NCBI RefSeq assembly: GCF_001462205.1
Contig: NZ_LKIR01000121.1
Location: 6,521-66,290 of the forward strand
Length of the DNA: 59,770 nucleotides
Source: Haloparvum sedimenti
Lineage (GTDB): Archaea > Halobacteriota > Halobacteria > Halobacteriales > Haloferacaceae
Reading direction: 5' to 3'
In this document: positions 1 through 9,300 of the stretch, in pieces
Position numbering within the stretch: position 1 is the first letter of the stretch
Layout of the letters: each line of letters opens with the position of its first letter
Program-made: the position numbers and the translations under genes
Notes under the pieces: model-generated
Database searches by the model: none
Told to the model about the DNA's origin: nothing
The model's input: the letters and a program-made list of their open reading frames with translations, nothing else

Positions 1-211
1 GCCATCCGGCGAGCAGACCACAGACCAGGAGCACCGGCACGTCGAGGTTGCCGCCGAACGGTCCCCCCAGCACCGACGTGAGCCCGTAGATGAGCCCCTC
101 GTCGGTCCAGACGCGGTCCGCAGCCGTCACTATCGGTCGCGTGGACAGGGCGAGCAGGACGAACGACCCGACGACGGCGGCTAGCTCGAAGGCGTCCTTT
201 GACTGAGACAT
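1..211 (-). CDS. Membrane protein, 3' part cut off by the window edge
   Basis: Reading leftwards from ATG at 211 gives 70 codons that run off the window edge without a stop. The N-terminus is short and hydrophilic (MSQSKDAFELAA). A hydrophobic helix follows at about residues 9-28, and a second hydrophobic stretch begins near residue 60, so this is a membrane protein. It starts 18 bp after the stop of the tubulin-like gene on the same strand, which suggests one transcript and a role in the same system. I do not recognise the family. No clear ribosome binding site is visible. Confidence 0.6.
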   Translation of the reverse strand, partial: MSQSKDAFELAAVVGSFVLLALSTRPIVTAADRVWTDEGLIYGLTSVLGGPFGGNLDVPVLLVCGLLAGW

Positions 212-229
212 GGTGGCGGAACGCTCGCC

Positions 230-3200
230 TCAGTCGTCGGCCTCGGTCGCCGTCTGAGTGATGTCGATGCTGCTCTCGTAGGTCCCCGTCGTCAACATGT
301 CGAGGAAGATATCCCGCGGGTCGACGCCGTCGTCGGACTGGTCCGCGATCATCACCTCGGACATGAACTCCTGGTCCACGTTACGGACCGTGTCGCGGGC
401 GACGAAGGCGCCGAAGTCGGCGCCCTCGTGCGGCTCGCCGTCCGCGGTGGCCCACTCGTGCATCGTGCTCCAGCGGTCCCACATCCCGCCGACGCCGATC
501 GTGTGGTGTGCGGGGATGAAGCCGCCGCTCGCGCTCTCCTCGTAGAGGTCCTTGTAGCCGTTCCCCTTGGTGACCAGCTTGAGGTTGTCCAGGAACAGCC
601 CGCCGATGAACGTCACCATCGTGATCTCGTCGCGGTCGCCGGCGCTGTGGCGACCCACGTTGTACATGTCGTTGTTCACGATCTCGACCTCGTTCTCGAA
701 GGCCTCCCTAACCGCCGTGTACTGCTCGGTCATCGTATCCTCCTCCTCGTAGGCACGGGAGAGGTAGACGGGGTTGACCCGGATGTTCCCGAAGTTGGGC
801 TCGACCTCCTGTCCCTTCGCGGTCGGGCTGAGGTCGTTGATCGGGGCGCGGCCGTCGTCCCCGTTCAGGAGGCTGCGGACCGAGTTGACGAGCTCCCGAA
901 CGATCCGGTCCTCGTTCGCTTCGAGAATGTCGGATTCCGCGATGTCGTGGGCCCCCGCGACGTGTTCCTGCTTGGCCTCGTCGTGGAACACGTACGGATG
1001 GTCGTTGCCGTCGGACCGGCCGACGCTTCCCTCGAGTTCGACCTCGTAGTGACCGCGGTAGTTGCGGGCGAAGTCGCGACCGTACGTCTCGCGACCCTGG
1101 TCGTACTCGTGGGCCTTGGGAAGCTCCACGTCGCTGAGCTCGACGCTGCCACGCGAGAGACCGCGGAGAAGCTCGAACCGCTGGATGAGGCCGGGCGCCT
1201 CGTCGTTCTCGCCGGTGAGCTTCGCCAGCTGGTCGCCGGACTTCGCGTGCTCTTTCGCGATCGGACCGAGGTACGCCTCCACGAGCGTGCGCGTCGTCGC
1301 CGTCTCGAAGTCGTCCGAGACGGAGCTCGGGTCCTGCGTATCGACCGCGTCCAGCGAGAGGACGCCCTTGAGCAGCGTGCCGGGGTCCTCGGCGTCGGTG
1401 TTGCGCAGCGCCTTCGAGACGGTGGTCTTGGTGTCGGCCGCGTCGAGCCCCTGCGGGAGGGAGATGGTCTTCGACTCCGCACCGCGACCGTCCGTCGTGT
1501 AGGTGAGGCTGTGAGAGACGAACTCCCCGCCCTCGCTGAACGCCGACTCGAACGCATCGACGAGCGAGTCGATCAGCTCGTCGCGTTTCGTCTCGATCTC
1601 GGACTCGCGCCGGAGGCGGTCGCTCGTGAACCGACAGCTGAACGTCTCCTCGACGGACGGGTCGGGGCTGTTCGGGTTGATCTCGAACCAGCCGGTCTCG
1701 CGGGCGGAGGTGACGTTCGTCTCGAACTCGTCCGAGCGGTCGTCGCCGCGACCGATGCCGAGGAAACCGGTCCCGTGGTTCAGCTTGTGCTTCTTCGCGG
1801 ACTTGACGAAGCCGAAGCCGCGCTTGATCTCCGCGACGTCGATCTCGCCGACGCCGATCTCGTCGAGCTTGTCGTTGAGCGGGGCGACGCCCTCGATCTC
1901 CATCCCGTCGAGCGGGCCGATCCCGTCGAGCGTCACCGCGTCGACGCCGTCCTCCGTGGAGGCGCTCTCGACCTTCTCGACCGCGTTCTCGACCTCGTCG
2001 ACGAGGTCGTCGATCGCCTCGACGACGCTCTCCTCGTGTTCGTTGATCGCCGCGAGGGCCTTCGCGTCGTCGTAGGCGGTCTCGTTCCACTCGTTGGCCC
2101 GCTTCGTGAGGTCGCCCGCCACGGTCTCGTGGAACTCGGACAGCTCGCCGACGGTGGTCCGGAGCGACTCGCGCTGGCTCCGCCAGCCGTCGATCATGCT
2201 CTCGAGGCTCGGGTCCTGGAACCGGTCCATCAGCAGCTCCGTGTCCGGGTCCATGATGACCTCGCGGATCGCCGTCCTGACGACCTCGGCCTCGCCCTTG
2301 TCGAGGTCAGTGTGTTCGGGCGTGATCGCCGACGCCGCCCGCCAGATCCGCGCCCGCGTCTCGATGTTCGTCAGCTCCGCCTTGAGGATCTCGACGAGGT
2401 CGTACCGGAGTTCGTCGTCCGGGCTGATCTCGGTGAACTCGGGCGTGTTCTCCAGCCGGTCGCGAATGATCCCCGGCACGTCGTTGACGAAGTCGACCGC
2501 CTCCGCCATCGGGTCGACGCTCTCGCCGTCGTCGTCGGCGTCCCCGTCCGCGTCCGGCGGCCGCACCATCGGGGCCGTGTCGATCGTCTCCTTGATCTCG
2601 TCGACGAGGTCGCCCAGGTCGGCCAGCTCGAGCGCCTCCTGTTCGAGCAGGGTGCCGCGGATGTCGTCCTCGATCCGACTGCGGAGCTGATAGGCGGCGT
2701 CGCGACCCCACTCCGTGTCGAGGCTCCCGAGACCGCCGCCGCGGAACTCCGCGCCGGCCGAGTCGGGGAACATCTCCTCGAGGTACTGCTCGATCACCTC
2801 GTAGAGGTCCGCCTCGTTCTCGAGTTCGGACTCCTTCGCGTCGAGCATCTCTCCGACCGCGTTCTCCGCCGCCTCCCGCATCTCGAGGTCGTACTTGATC
2901 GTGTACGGGGCCGCGAGCGTGAACGGCGTGTACCGCGGCGGGTTGGTCGCGATGCCGGTCGTCGGCGTGATGTAGGTGGTGAAGTTGCCGCTCCGGACCC
3001 CGTTCTGATGGGCGAGGATCGAGCGGACGACCCCCATCTCGAAGTCGTGGTTGTTGTCCTCGAGCTCCTCGAGGTGGGGAATGAGCGTGATCGTCTCGAA
3101 GGGGCCCTCGCCGGTGAGGTGGGCGTACTCCAGCTCCGAGAGCGCGGCGTGCGCGTTGGTCTTCTCGAGGCCGCCCGCCCCGTCGTGGGGGAGCACGCCG

Positions 3201-3835
3201 AAGAGGTGGACCTGTTTGTCTCCCTCCTGCAGTTCGCTGGCGAGGTCGAGCGCCATGCCGGAGCCGGTTCCGCCGCCGAGCGCGGCGACAATGTAGACCT
3301 GCTCCTCGCCGTTGCCGCCGGGCACCACGCTGTTGTCGGTGTACTCGGCGACGTGGAACAGCAGCTTGCTCACGGAGCGGCGGCGGAGCACGCCGCCGGA
3401 GAAGCCCTGATCGTTCACCTTCGAGAGCGGCTCGCGTCCCTGCTCGAGCCACCAGCTGGTGAGCCCCTGGTCCTCACAGAGGTTCCGCACCGCCGGCGGC
3501 GCCGTGAGCGACTCGGCGAGCCAGGTGTCCGGGACCATCTCGCTTATCAGGTGCGGCCCGTCGAACTCGACGAAGCCGTCATGGGGCAGGTAGTCGGTCC
3601 CCTTGTAGGCGTTCTCGACCTTCTCCTCGACGACCGAGGACCGGTCCGCGTGGAACTTGTCGTCGGTCGCGGAGTCGATGACCGTCGCCCGCAACGTCGC
3701 CGGTTCCGGCTCGTTGTACTCGTCGGTCTTCATCACCTCGTCGAGGATCCAGTCCTGCTGCATGAAGCGATAGACCACCCGACTCCCCCCACCACCGATC
3801 CCGATCAATCTGTCAGGAGTACTGCACCGTGGCAT
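230..3835 (-). CDS. Very large tubulin/FtsZ-superfamily (tubulin-like) protein
   Basis: The product is 1201 aa from the chosen ATG at 3835. The N-terminus has a nucleotide-binding glycine loop (LIGIGGGGSR, residues 10-19), followed by the tubulin/FtsZ signature GGGTGSG at residues 187-193. This is the layout of the long Pfam Tubulin_2-like family rather than of FtsZ or CetZ, which are only about 350-400 aa. The remaining ~900 residues are acidic and mostly helical by eye, with no other domain I recognise. The open frame extends to 4030, but the extra residues are Arg-rich, unlike haloarchaeal protein. A TATA-like box at 3859-3867 fits a leaderless start at 3835; ATG 3847 is the alternative. 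The gene is divergent from a membrane GTPase gene. Makarova and Koonin (2010) linked a related family with a GTPase and a vWA protein in a proposed membrane-remodelling system. Superfamily membership is firm; the role is inferred. Confidence 0.85.
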   Translation of the reverse strand: MPRCSTPDRLIGIGGGGSRVVYRFMQQDWILDEVMKTDEYNEPEPATLRATVIDSATDDKFHADRSSVVEEKVENAYKGTDYLPHDGFVEFDGPHLISEMVPDTWLAESLTAPPAVRNLCEDQGLTSWWLEQGREPLSKVNDQGFSGGVLRRRSVSKLLFHVAEYTDNSVVPGGNGEEQVYIVAALGGGTGSGMALDLASELQEGDKQVHLFGVLPHDGAGGLEKTNAHAALSELEYAHLTGEGPFETITLIPHLEELEDNNHDFEMGVVRSILAHQNGVRSGNFTTYITPTTGIATNPPRYTPFTLAAPYTIKYDLEMREAAENAVGEMLDAKESELENEADLYEVIEQYLEEMFPDSAGAEFRGGGLGSLDTEWGRDAAYQLRSRIEDDIRGTLLEQEALELADLGDLVDEIKETIDTAPMVRPPDADGDADDDGESVDPMAEAVDFVNDVPGIIRDRLENTPEFTEISPDDELRYDLVEILKAELTNIETRARIWRAASAITPEHTDLDKGEAEVVRTAIREVIMDPDTELLMDRFQDPSLESMIDGWRSQRESLRTTVGELSEFHETVAGDLTKRANEWNETAYDDAKALAAINEHEESVVEAIDDLVDEVENAVEKVESASTEDGVDAVTLDGIGPLDGMEIEGVAPLNDKLDEIGVGEIDVAEIKRGFGFVKSAKKHKLNHGTGFLGIGRGDDRSDEFETNVTSARETGWFEINPNSPDPSVEETFSCRFTSDRLRRESEIETKRDELIDSLVDAFESAFSEGGEFVSHSLTYTTDGRGAESKTISLPQGLDAADTKTTVSKALRNTDAEDPGTLLKGVLSLDAVDTQDPSSVSDDFETATTRTLVEAYLGPIAKEHAKSGDQLAKLTGENDEAPGLIQRFELLRGLSRGSVELSDVELPKAHEYDQGRETYGRDFARNYRGHYEVELEGSVGRSDGNDHPYVFHDEAKQEHVAGAHDIAESDILEANEDRIVRELVNSVRSLLNGDDGRAPINDLSPTAKGQEVEPNFGNIRVNPVYLSRAYEEEDTMTEQYTAVREAFENEVEIVNNDMYNVGRHSAGDRDEITMVTFIGGLFLDNLKLVTKGNGYKDLYEESASGGFIPAHHTIGVGGMWDRWSTMHEWATADGEPHEGADFGAFVARDTVRNVDQEFMSEVMIADQSDDGVDPRDIFLDMLTTGTYESSIDITQTATEADD

Positions 3836-3858
3836 AACAGATGCCATGTTTCTCATCA

Positions 3859-3867
3859 CATATAAAA
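3859..3867 (-). promoter_or_regulatory. TATA-like box for the tubulin-like gene
   Basis: The minus strand reads TTTTATATG here. The box centre lies about 28 bp upstream of ATG 3835, the usual distance for a leaderless haloarchaeal transcript. It is one of the better TATA boxes in the window and decides the start codon. Confidence 0.6.
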
Positions 3868-4230
3868 CCCGATTAGAACGGGGATACTGCCACTGAATCC
3901 GGGAGCGCGGACGGTGAGTGCGTCGGCGGACGGACGCGAACAGTCCACTCACGGATTGCGGGAAGGCACGGCCTACCGCCGATGTCGCCGCCGATCCTGT
4001 TCGGGCCGGGCGAGGTCCTCGACGAGGCACGTATCAGATATGCGACCTTCATAACCCTTTTGTCAGTTCACAGATTTACGCAGACTATACACATGTTAGG
4101 GACACGACCGTCCGCCGGGGCGGAAGCAGCCGATCGTGCTGCTTCGGAACGCGCCGGAGGCGTGGGGCTGTCGGTGTGGGGACGCCCGCGAAGTGACGGT
4201 GTTTCGGTGTGCGGACCGCATCGAAGCGCC

Positions 4231-4238
4231 GGAGGAGA
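4231..4238 (+). promoter_or_regulatory. Shine-Dalgarno site of the GTPase gene
   Basis: GGAGGAGA ends 3 bases before ATG 4242. A strong Shine-Dalgarno site is uncommon in this window. It selects ATG 4242 over an in-frame upstream ATG at 4209 and implies a transcript with a real leader. Confidence 0.7.
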
Positions 4239-4241
4239 GAC

Positions 4242-6302
4242 ATGAACCCGCAGGAGCGTCGCGACTTCGCCTGGTACCTCGGCGGTATCTTGCTGACGAC
4301 GCCCGTTCTCGCCCACCTGTTCTACAACATGTGGCTGGGCGGGGGATACCTGCTGGCGCGGTACCTGACGATCGTCCCGTTCGTTCCCGACGGCGTGACC
4401 GGCGTCGAGGCGCTGCTCTCGTTCGGCTTCGGGGTCTACCTCGGCCTGTTGGCCCTCTACTCGAACGATTACCGAAAGCGGTACCAGGGGCTCCTGCTGC
4501 TGTCGGGACTCGTGGTGCTCGTCGGGGGACTGACGATCGGCGGCCTCGGGCTCGGAGTCACGCCGCTGAACGCGGCCGCGCTGGCGGCCGGGGTGCTTCT
4601 GGGCGTCGTGGTCGAGGCCGCCCGCTCCGACGCGCTCGGTCTCGAGGGGGAGCTCCGGCTGGTGAACTTCGAAAAGAGCTCGGTCGGCAACGCGGTCCGC
4701 GATGACGACGAGGCCGCGCAGTTCCGCGTCGCCTCGCTCGCGCTCGTCGCCGTCACGGTCCTCGCGGTGGTCGTCGGCAACGGGCTGTACCTCGTCGTCA
4801 GCCCGCCGGGCCTGGAGACGTACTCCTTCTCGGCGGCGTACGTCGTCGCGTCGCTGGTCTTCTTCTACTTCCTCCACGGGTTCATCACACTCGACCCGAC
4901 CGGGGAGAGCGAGGGCGCCGACCCGAACACGACCTCCTTCGAGGTCATGGGTCCCAAGCAGTCGGGGAAGACCTACTTCGCGCTCGCGCTGTTCCTCGAG
5001 GTGCTGAACAACGAGGACAAGTACGACCTCGAGGGACGGAGCAAGGGAATCCGATCGCTGGTCAACGAGTACAACAACGCCGGCGAGGACCTCCGGTGGG
5101 ACATCGCGAACACGCTCCCCGACGAGGCGGTCCCGCTCCGCTTCGAGTTCATCGCGCGGTCGCGGCTGAACCCCTCGCGGATCGAGGTGAACATGCTCGA
5201 CCACCCCGGCGAGATCCTCCCCGACGTGAGCGAGAACCTCTCCGGCGAGCGCACGGTCACCGACGGCGGGTCGCCGGACGAGGACGAAGAGGAATCGGAC
5301 GAGGTCACGGTGCCGCTTCCGGAGAATGCGACCGGCGACGATGACGAGATCCAGGCCAACAAGGTGCTCGACCGTCGGTTCAGTCGGGACGAGACGGACG
5401 CCGACGAGGAGGGGCCGGGCACCGAGGGAGAAACGGACGCCGAAGCGGACGAGACGGCACGCGACGAAGGCGATCGAAGCGCGTCGGACGACGGTGCCAC
5501 GAGCGACGTGGACACGGTCGAGGCGGACGCCTCGGCGACCAACGGAGATGCGGAGGCGACGACCGTGGAGGACACCGGGTCGTCCGTCGACGCCGATACT
5601 TCGACGGTCGACTCCGATACATCGACCGTCGACCCCGACGCCTCGACGGTCGATCCGGACGAGGAACCGGACGCGAGCGCCGAGGAGCCGTCCGGCGACG
5701 CGTCGGAGGCCGCGTCGACCGCTGCGGACGCCGAAGGCGACGAGTCCGAGGACGGGGAGGCCGACGAGGCGGAAGCGACCGACGAGGACGCCGGTCCCAC
5801 CGCGAGCGTGAACCGCGAGCCCGTCTCCGCACAGGACAAGGTGATAAAGCGGGTCGAGAACAACGTCAAGGAGTCGGACAAGCTCGTGTTCCTGCTCGAC
5901 TCGGAGCGGTTCCACGGCCACGTGCCGCCCGGCGCGTCCTCGGCCAACATGCACGTCGAAGATTTCTCGGACATCGTCGAGAACGTCGACATCGACGACG
6001 TGGTGCTCGTCGCCTCGAAGGCGGACTTCTTCATCGAGGAGTGGCAGGAGGAGAAGGGCCATCAGGCACGGCCCGAGTCGAGCGCCAAGCGGTTCGAGAG
6101 CTTCCGCGAGTACGTCGCCGAGCAACTGTTGGGTGACCTCCAGGTCAAAGGGCTCGCGCGGATGGTCAACGCCTCGACGATCCACCCGGTCTACTTCATC
6201 ACGGAGGAACGGGACGGGGAGCTCCAGCCCAAGCCGGACAAACAAGGGAACATCCAGCCGGTCGGCGTCGAGAACGTGCTCGAGTCGATCATCAGCTCCT
6301 GA
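4242..6302 (+). CDS. Polytopic membrane GTPase with an acidic insert in the G domain
   Basis: The product is 686 aa. About six membrane helices occupy residues 9-33, 54-74, 83-105, 109-126, 162-187 and 197-216. A P-loop GTPase domain follows: G1 GPKQSGKT at 237-244, a G3-like DHPGE at 320-324, and a G4-like SKAD at 592-595 after the strand VVLVA. Between G3 and the helix before G4 lies about 190 residues of Asp/Glu/Ser/Thr-rich low complexity (roughly 335-525), including a degenerate repeat of the type DTSTVD. The C-terminus (596-686) is folded again. The N-terminal helices anchor it, leaving the G domain most likely in the cytoplasm. It is the first gene of a four-gene rightward operon, divergent from the tubulin-like gene, and the next gene starts 7 bp after its stop. 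It probably belongs to the distinct GTPases found beside tubulin-like proteins. Nucleotide specificity is inferred. Confidence 0.8.
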   Translation: MNPQERRDFAWYLGGILLTTPVLAHLFYNMWLGGGYLLARYLTIVPFVPDGVTGVEALLSFGFGVYLGLLALYSNDYRKRYQGLLLLSGLVVLVGGLTIGGLGLGVTPLNAAALAAGVLLGVVVEAARSDALGLEGELRLVNFEKSSVGNAVRDDDEAAQFRVASLALVAVTVLAVVVGNGLYLVVSPPGLETYSFSAAYVVASLVFFYFLHGFITLDPTGESEGADPNTTSFEVMGPKQSGKTYFALALFLEVLNNEDKYDLEGRSKGIRSLVNEYNNAGEDLRWDIANTLPDEAVPLRFEFIARSRLNPSRIEVNMLDHPGEILPDVSENLSGERTVTDGGSPDEDEEESDEVTVPLPENATGDDDEIQANKVLDRRFSRDETDADEEGPGTEGETDAEADETARDEGDRSASDDGATSDVDTVEADASATNGDAEATTVEDTGSSVDADTSTVDSDTSTVDPDASTVDPDEEPDASAEEPSGDASEAASTAADAEGDESEDGEADEAEATDEDAGPTASVNREPVSAQDKVIKRVENNVKESDKLVFLLDSERFHGHVPPGASSANMHVEDFSDIVENVDIDDVVLVASKADFFIEEWQEEKGHQARPESSAKRFESFREYVAEQLLGDLQVKGLARMVNASTIHPVYFITEERDGELQPKPDKQGNIQPVGVENVLESIISS

Positions 6303-6309
6303 TCGACGC

Positions 6310-9300
6310 ATGGGCACGCTCACCATCTACGGAACGCAGGGGAACCAGATCGAGCCGGAAGCGGAGACGGAGGTCCGCGCGGAGGGACGCCTCGCCGCCC
6401 ACATCAACAACTCGGTCGACCTGTTCCTCGACCCGGCGTCGAACCGCGTCGTCGCCTACGTCCGCGCACGCGTCAGCGGCTCGCGACCGAACCACTACCA
6501 CGCCGAGTACGTCGGCGAAGACGGGGAGAACCTCATCGCGGGGCTTCTCGACCGGCTTCGGGCGCTCGCGGACGACGACGACCCGACCGGCGACCACGAG
6601 TGGACGCTCCTTCGCGACCGCGACCGGTTCAACCTCGCGTGGTGGACCGTCGAGCTGCAGGATCCCTCGCTGGACGACCTCGGCGTCGACCTCCGAAAGC
6701 GGCTCGCGATCGACCAACTACTCGAGGAGGGGACGGACCTCGATTTCGGTGTGGCGGGCTACCGGGCGGCCGCGACGGCGCTGGGGTACTACGCCCGCCG
6801 GTCGGGGGAGACCCCCTCGATCGGCGTGAGCAGCGGGGGACGTATCGGCCCGGTCCAGTCGGTCGACCTCGTGTTGGCCCCGGGCGAGTACGAGGGGCTC
6901 ACGCCGCTGACGGAGGGCACGGAGGCGGCGCTCCGGAGCAAACAGGACGACATCGAGGAGCTCGTCAGACAGGACTACGAGAGCCGAGCGCTCGACGCGG
7001 TCGAGAAGCTGTCGGCGACCGACGAGCTGAGCGCGTGGCAGCTCCATCAGGACCTGACGGCCCTCGAGACGTACCTCTCGTCGCTGTGGACCGACGACCC
7101 GCAGTCGGTCGAGGTCCGTTCCGACGCGGCCGAGCGCGTCGCCGAGACGGTGACCGGACTCCAACACGAGGGCCGGACGGGCGAGCTCCCCGACCCGCGA
7201 ATGCTCGACGCCGAAGCCAAAGTGGGCGTTCGCGACCGCGTGCTCGAGCGGCTCGCCGAGGAGCGCGACCGCCTGGAGGACGAGCTCCCGGAGCGAGTGC
7301 GTGGAGAGTTCGACGCCGCGACCGACGACCTGACGAGCAACACGATCACGACCGTCACGCACTCGATCGAGGCGCTGCTCGACGTGTTCGACGGACATCG
7401 GGAGTCGGTTCCGGAGTCGTGCCCGAAGCCGGCACACCGGATCGTCGACCGGCTTCGGGAACTCGAGGCGAACACCGCGCTTCCGGCCCGGGAACGCGAC
7501 GAGATCCGGAGCGAGGTGGAAGCGGAGCTCACGGAGACCCTCGAGGCGCTGAAAGAGCACAAGCGGTCGCAGTTCCTCGACCGGTTCGACCGCTGTCTGG
7601 AACAGGTCGAACTCGCGGACGTCCGCGACGACGACCTCGTGTCGTCGATCCGCCGGACCGTGGAGAGGGACGAGAGCGTCGACCGCGACTCGGACCTACT
7701 GACGCGCTTCGCCTCGGTCGTCGACGACGTGGAGTCGGCGGACGTGTTCACCGACGACGAGCGGCGCGACCTCCGGTCGGAGTTCCTCGGCCGGGTCGAG
7801 GACCGCGTCGCGCAGCTCAGGGCGAGCCGCGAGACCACGCTGAAAGAACAGCTGGAGGCGCAGCTCGACGAGATCGAACAGCGGAGCGGGAACGAGCCGA
7901 TCGACGCGGTGTACGAGCGGCTCTGGACCGCGAAACAGCAGTGCACGCTCGACCCGAACCGCGAGATCGACGACCCGGCCGTCCGGAAGTTCGCGACCCT
8001 CGTCGCGCGGCTCAACCAGGACGAGGTCATCACCCAGAACCGGAAGTCGGAGATCCGCGCGGAGCTGGACGAGCGCATCGCATCGGAGCTGGACCGGATC
8101 GAGCGAGACAAGCGCGAGGCTGACGTCGAGCGCGTCGAGGACGAACTCGATCGCGTCGTTCCCGCGATGCGGACCGAGCTCGGGGAGCAGACCACCTTCG
8201 AGCGGCTCGAAGCGCTCCGTCAATACGTCAACGGCGACCGCGACCGCCTCGACGAGCGCCGCTTCGCCCCGATCGTCTCCGTCGTGGACGAGCTGGACGA
8301 CGCCGAGAGCGGCGTCCTCGACGTGGAGGACATCCGCGAGGCTAGAGCCGAGATCCGGTCGCGCATCGAGGACCGGCAGGCGGAGATCCGGCGCGAGGAG
8401 AAGGACCGGCTCGCCTCGGACCTCGAGTCGGCGGTCGAGGAGCTGCTCGACCATTCCGGGATCTCCGCGCGAACGAGGCTGGAGATCCTCGACCGCATTC
8501 ACTCCTTCTGGACCGAGAAGGGAGGGAACCACTCGACGAGCTGGCAAGCGGTGGCCGTCGAGGTCGATCAGCGACACGAGACGTCGGTCGCGTCGCTGTA
8601 CGACCGGATCACCGACGACCTCGAGCAGGTTCGAAACCGTCGCAAGCGCACGATCCTCACGGACGAGCAGCGGCGGACGCTCAAGAACGAGCACTTCGAG
8701 TCCACGCTCGCGGACGCCATCGACCGGGCGAAAGCGGAGTACCGCGACGCCGTGGCCGAGCAGTTCGAGGGCGTGGTCATGGACGCCGTCGCGGGACTCA
8801 ACAGGTACGAGTCGGACCTCGACCGGGTGCGGGAGGACCTCGAGACGCTCGAAGCGACGAAGGCCCTGCTGGAGGGCTCGACGCGTCGAGGCGGGTCGGC
8901 AGTGCCGGACCGTCTCCGCGAGTTCGTCGAGGAGTTCCGCACGGACGACCTGTTGCATCCCGACGAGGAGAAGCAGCTACGCGAGCAGCTGTTGGCGGTA
9001 CTCAAGGAGCTGATCGAGGAACGCCGTGACCTCGAGACCGAGCTCCAGGAGGGGACGTTCCGCGACCTGCTCGAGGACTTCCAGGAGGAGGACCTCGACA
9101 CGAGCGAGCGACTGGTGGCGCTGTTCCAGTTCGAGCGGCTCCTTCAGGAAACCGGCGAGACGGTCGAACAGGAGTACATCAGGAACCCGCAGGTGCTCAG
9201 AGAACGGCGGGAGAGCCTCGCCGAGGAGACGCGGTTGGACCTCGTCGAGGAGGTCGCCGGGATCCGAGCCGAGATCGCCGACGAGTACGCCGCCGTCGTG

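Larger units (their letters stand above)
3836..4241. other. Divergent intergenic region between the two halves of the tubulin/GTPase cluster
   Basis: These 406 bases hold no credible gene; the open frames across them are Arg-rich and look spurious. The left edge carries the TATA box for the tubulin-like gene. AT-rich patches at about 4040-4095 are the likeliest promoter for the rightward GTPase operon, which would leave an untranslated leader of more than 100 nt ending in a Shine-Dalgarno site. The layout lets both arms be regulated from one place. Confidence 0.6.

Noticed and set aside
428-3865. Very long plus-strand frame opposite the tubulin-like gene
   Set aside because: Its Arg/Val/Leu-rich product is typical of the antisense of GC-rich haloarchaeal genes and has no domain; the minus-strand gene has clear tubulin motifs.
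3836-4030. N-terminal extension of the tubulin-like protein by up to 65 residues
   Set aside because: The extra residues are strongly basic and upstream of a TATA box; the conserved glycine loop is preserved from ATG 3835.
4068-6326. 752-codon minus-strand frame opposite the GTPase gene
   Set aside because: Low-complexity Arg/Val product without motifs; the plus strand carries membrane helices and GTPase motifs.
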